From: Castellaniella sp.
GTDB taxonomy: Bacteria > Pseudomonadota > Gammaproteobacteria > Burkholderiales > Burkholderiaceae_B
Length of the DNA stretch: 64,000 bases
Assembly (NCBI GenBank): GCA_019104865.1
Contig: JAHRWZ010000024.1
Coordinates: forward strand, 80,882 to 144,881
Direction: 5' to 3'
Both the position numbers and the translations under genes were made by a program. The notes beneath the pieces were generated by a model. That model saw only the letters and a program-made list of their open reading frames with translations, did not search any database and was not told the DNA's origin. Of the stretch, positions 63,689 to 64,000 are shown piece after piece (within the stretch, counting starts at the first letter, position 1; every line of letters begins with the position of its first letter).

Positions 63689-64000
63689 TCAGGACTTCGC
63701 AGCCTGATGATAGCGATCGACCGATGCGCGGATTTCCTGTTTGGCGGCATCCACGCCCGACCAGCCCTGGACCTTGACCCATTTGCCCTTTTCCAGGTCT
63801 TTGTAGTGTTCAAAGAAATGCTGGATGCGCTGAAGTTCTTCGGCCGGCAGATCGGCCGTGGATTCCAGATGGCGGTACGGGGGATAGAGCTTGTCGACCG
63901 GACGGGCCAGCAGCTTGGCGTCCTTGCCGGCTTCGTCTTCCATGTTCATCACGCCCAGCGCGCGGCAGCGGATCACCGTACCGACCTGTACGGGAAAAGG
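63689..64000 (-). CDS. ppa: Inorganic pyrophosphatase, family I, 3' part
   Basis: The C-terminal 103 residues of the enzyme that hydrolyses pyrophosphate to two phosphates. The frame is open to the window edge, starting PFPVQVGTVIRCRALGV and NMEDEAGKDAKLLARPV, which includes the metal-binding DEAGKDAK block, and continues to HFFEHYKDLEKGKWVKVQGW. The start and the first active-site residues lie beyond 64000. Three bp separate it from the FAH-family gene. Confidence 0.95.
   Translation of the reverse strand, partial: PFPVQVGTVIRCRALGVMNMEDEAGKDAKLLARPVDKLYPPYRHLESTADLPAEELQRIQHFFEHYKDLEKGKWVKVQGWSGVDAAKQEIRASVDRYHQAAKS

Noticed and set aside
1..64000. CRISPR arrays, insertion sequences, prophage or tRNA genes
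   Set aside because: I looked for regular repeats, transposase motifs, integrases and cloverleaf-like sequences and saw none I could support.

Overview
The window is about 64 kb of GC-rich chromosomal DNA from a betaproteobacterium, most likely Burkholderiales of the Alcaligenaceae type (Bordetella/Castellaniella-like). That placement is inferred from a dihydrolipoamide dehydrogenase with its own lipoyl domain in the pyruvate dehydrogenase operon, the leuC-leuD-leuB-asd-fimV-truA gene order, an APH-fold homoserine kinase, and DUF2069 and BPSS1780-type proteins. Genes are packed tightly, with many ATGA or TGATG start/stop overlaps. I saw no rRNA, tRNA, insertion sequence, phage or CRISPR array, and no gene-free stretch longer than 300 bases.

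Layout. 1-2960 (+): the 3' part of glnD (nitrogen sensing), then dsbB. 3051-7389 (-): folC, a SPOR-domain protein, cvpA and purF. 7498-13377 (-): aceE-aceF-lpdA, ended by a clear intrinsic terminator. 13640-19573 (+), divergent from aceE: a PAS sensor kinase, its LuxR-type response regulator and folD, all chained by 4-bp overlaps, then oligopeptidase A and a SCO1/SenC copper chaperone. 19642-24195: a copper group with a disulfide-reductase-like flavoprotein, copZ, the copA ATPase and cueR, with MerR-type operators in the copZ/copA divergent region. 24220-31476 (-): a tripartite RND efflux operon whose outer membrane gene overlaps pdxJ, followed by a nitroreductase.

31665-37459 (-): TRAP transporter subunits dctQM, trpF overlapping dctM, then a TrpX-type ABC transporter (binding protein, permease, ATPase). 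37527-44566 (-): leuC-leuD-leuB-asd-fimV-truA, with an intrinsic terminator and a possible attenuator between leuD and leuB. 44675-48645 (-): M48 metalloprotease, chorismate synthase, SelO and a DUF2069 protein. 48681-53421: a BrkB/YihY membrane protein and a CBS protein (+), dusA (-), thrB and a BPSS1780-type membrane protein (+).

53352-62854 (-): a compact Tad (type IVb pilus) locus. In transcription order it has an Flp-like pilin, a TadG-like protein, a TadE-like pseudopilin, an unrecognised exported protein, CpaB, the CpaC secretin, an FHA-domain/CpaF ATPase fusion, TadB, TadC and a DUF192 protein. No TadZ/CpaE, prepilin peptidase or TadD is present although the locus is bounded on both sides. 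62987-64000 (-): an FAH-family hydrolase and the 3' part of inorganic pyrophosphatase.

The least ordinary parts are the reduced Tad locus with its FHA-ATPase fusion and unknown exported protein, the possible leuD/leuB attenuator, the TRAP-trpF-ABC arrangement, and the kinase-regulator-folD unit facing the pyruvate dehydrogenase operon.
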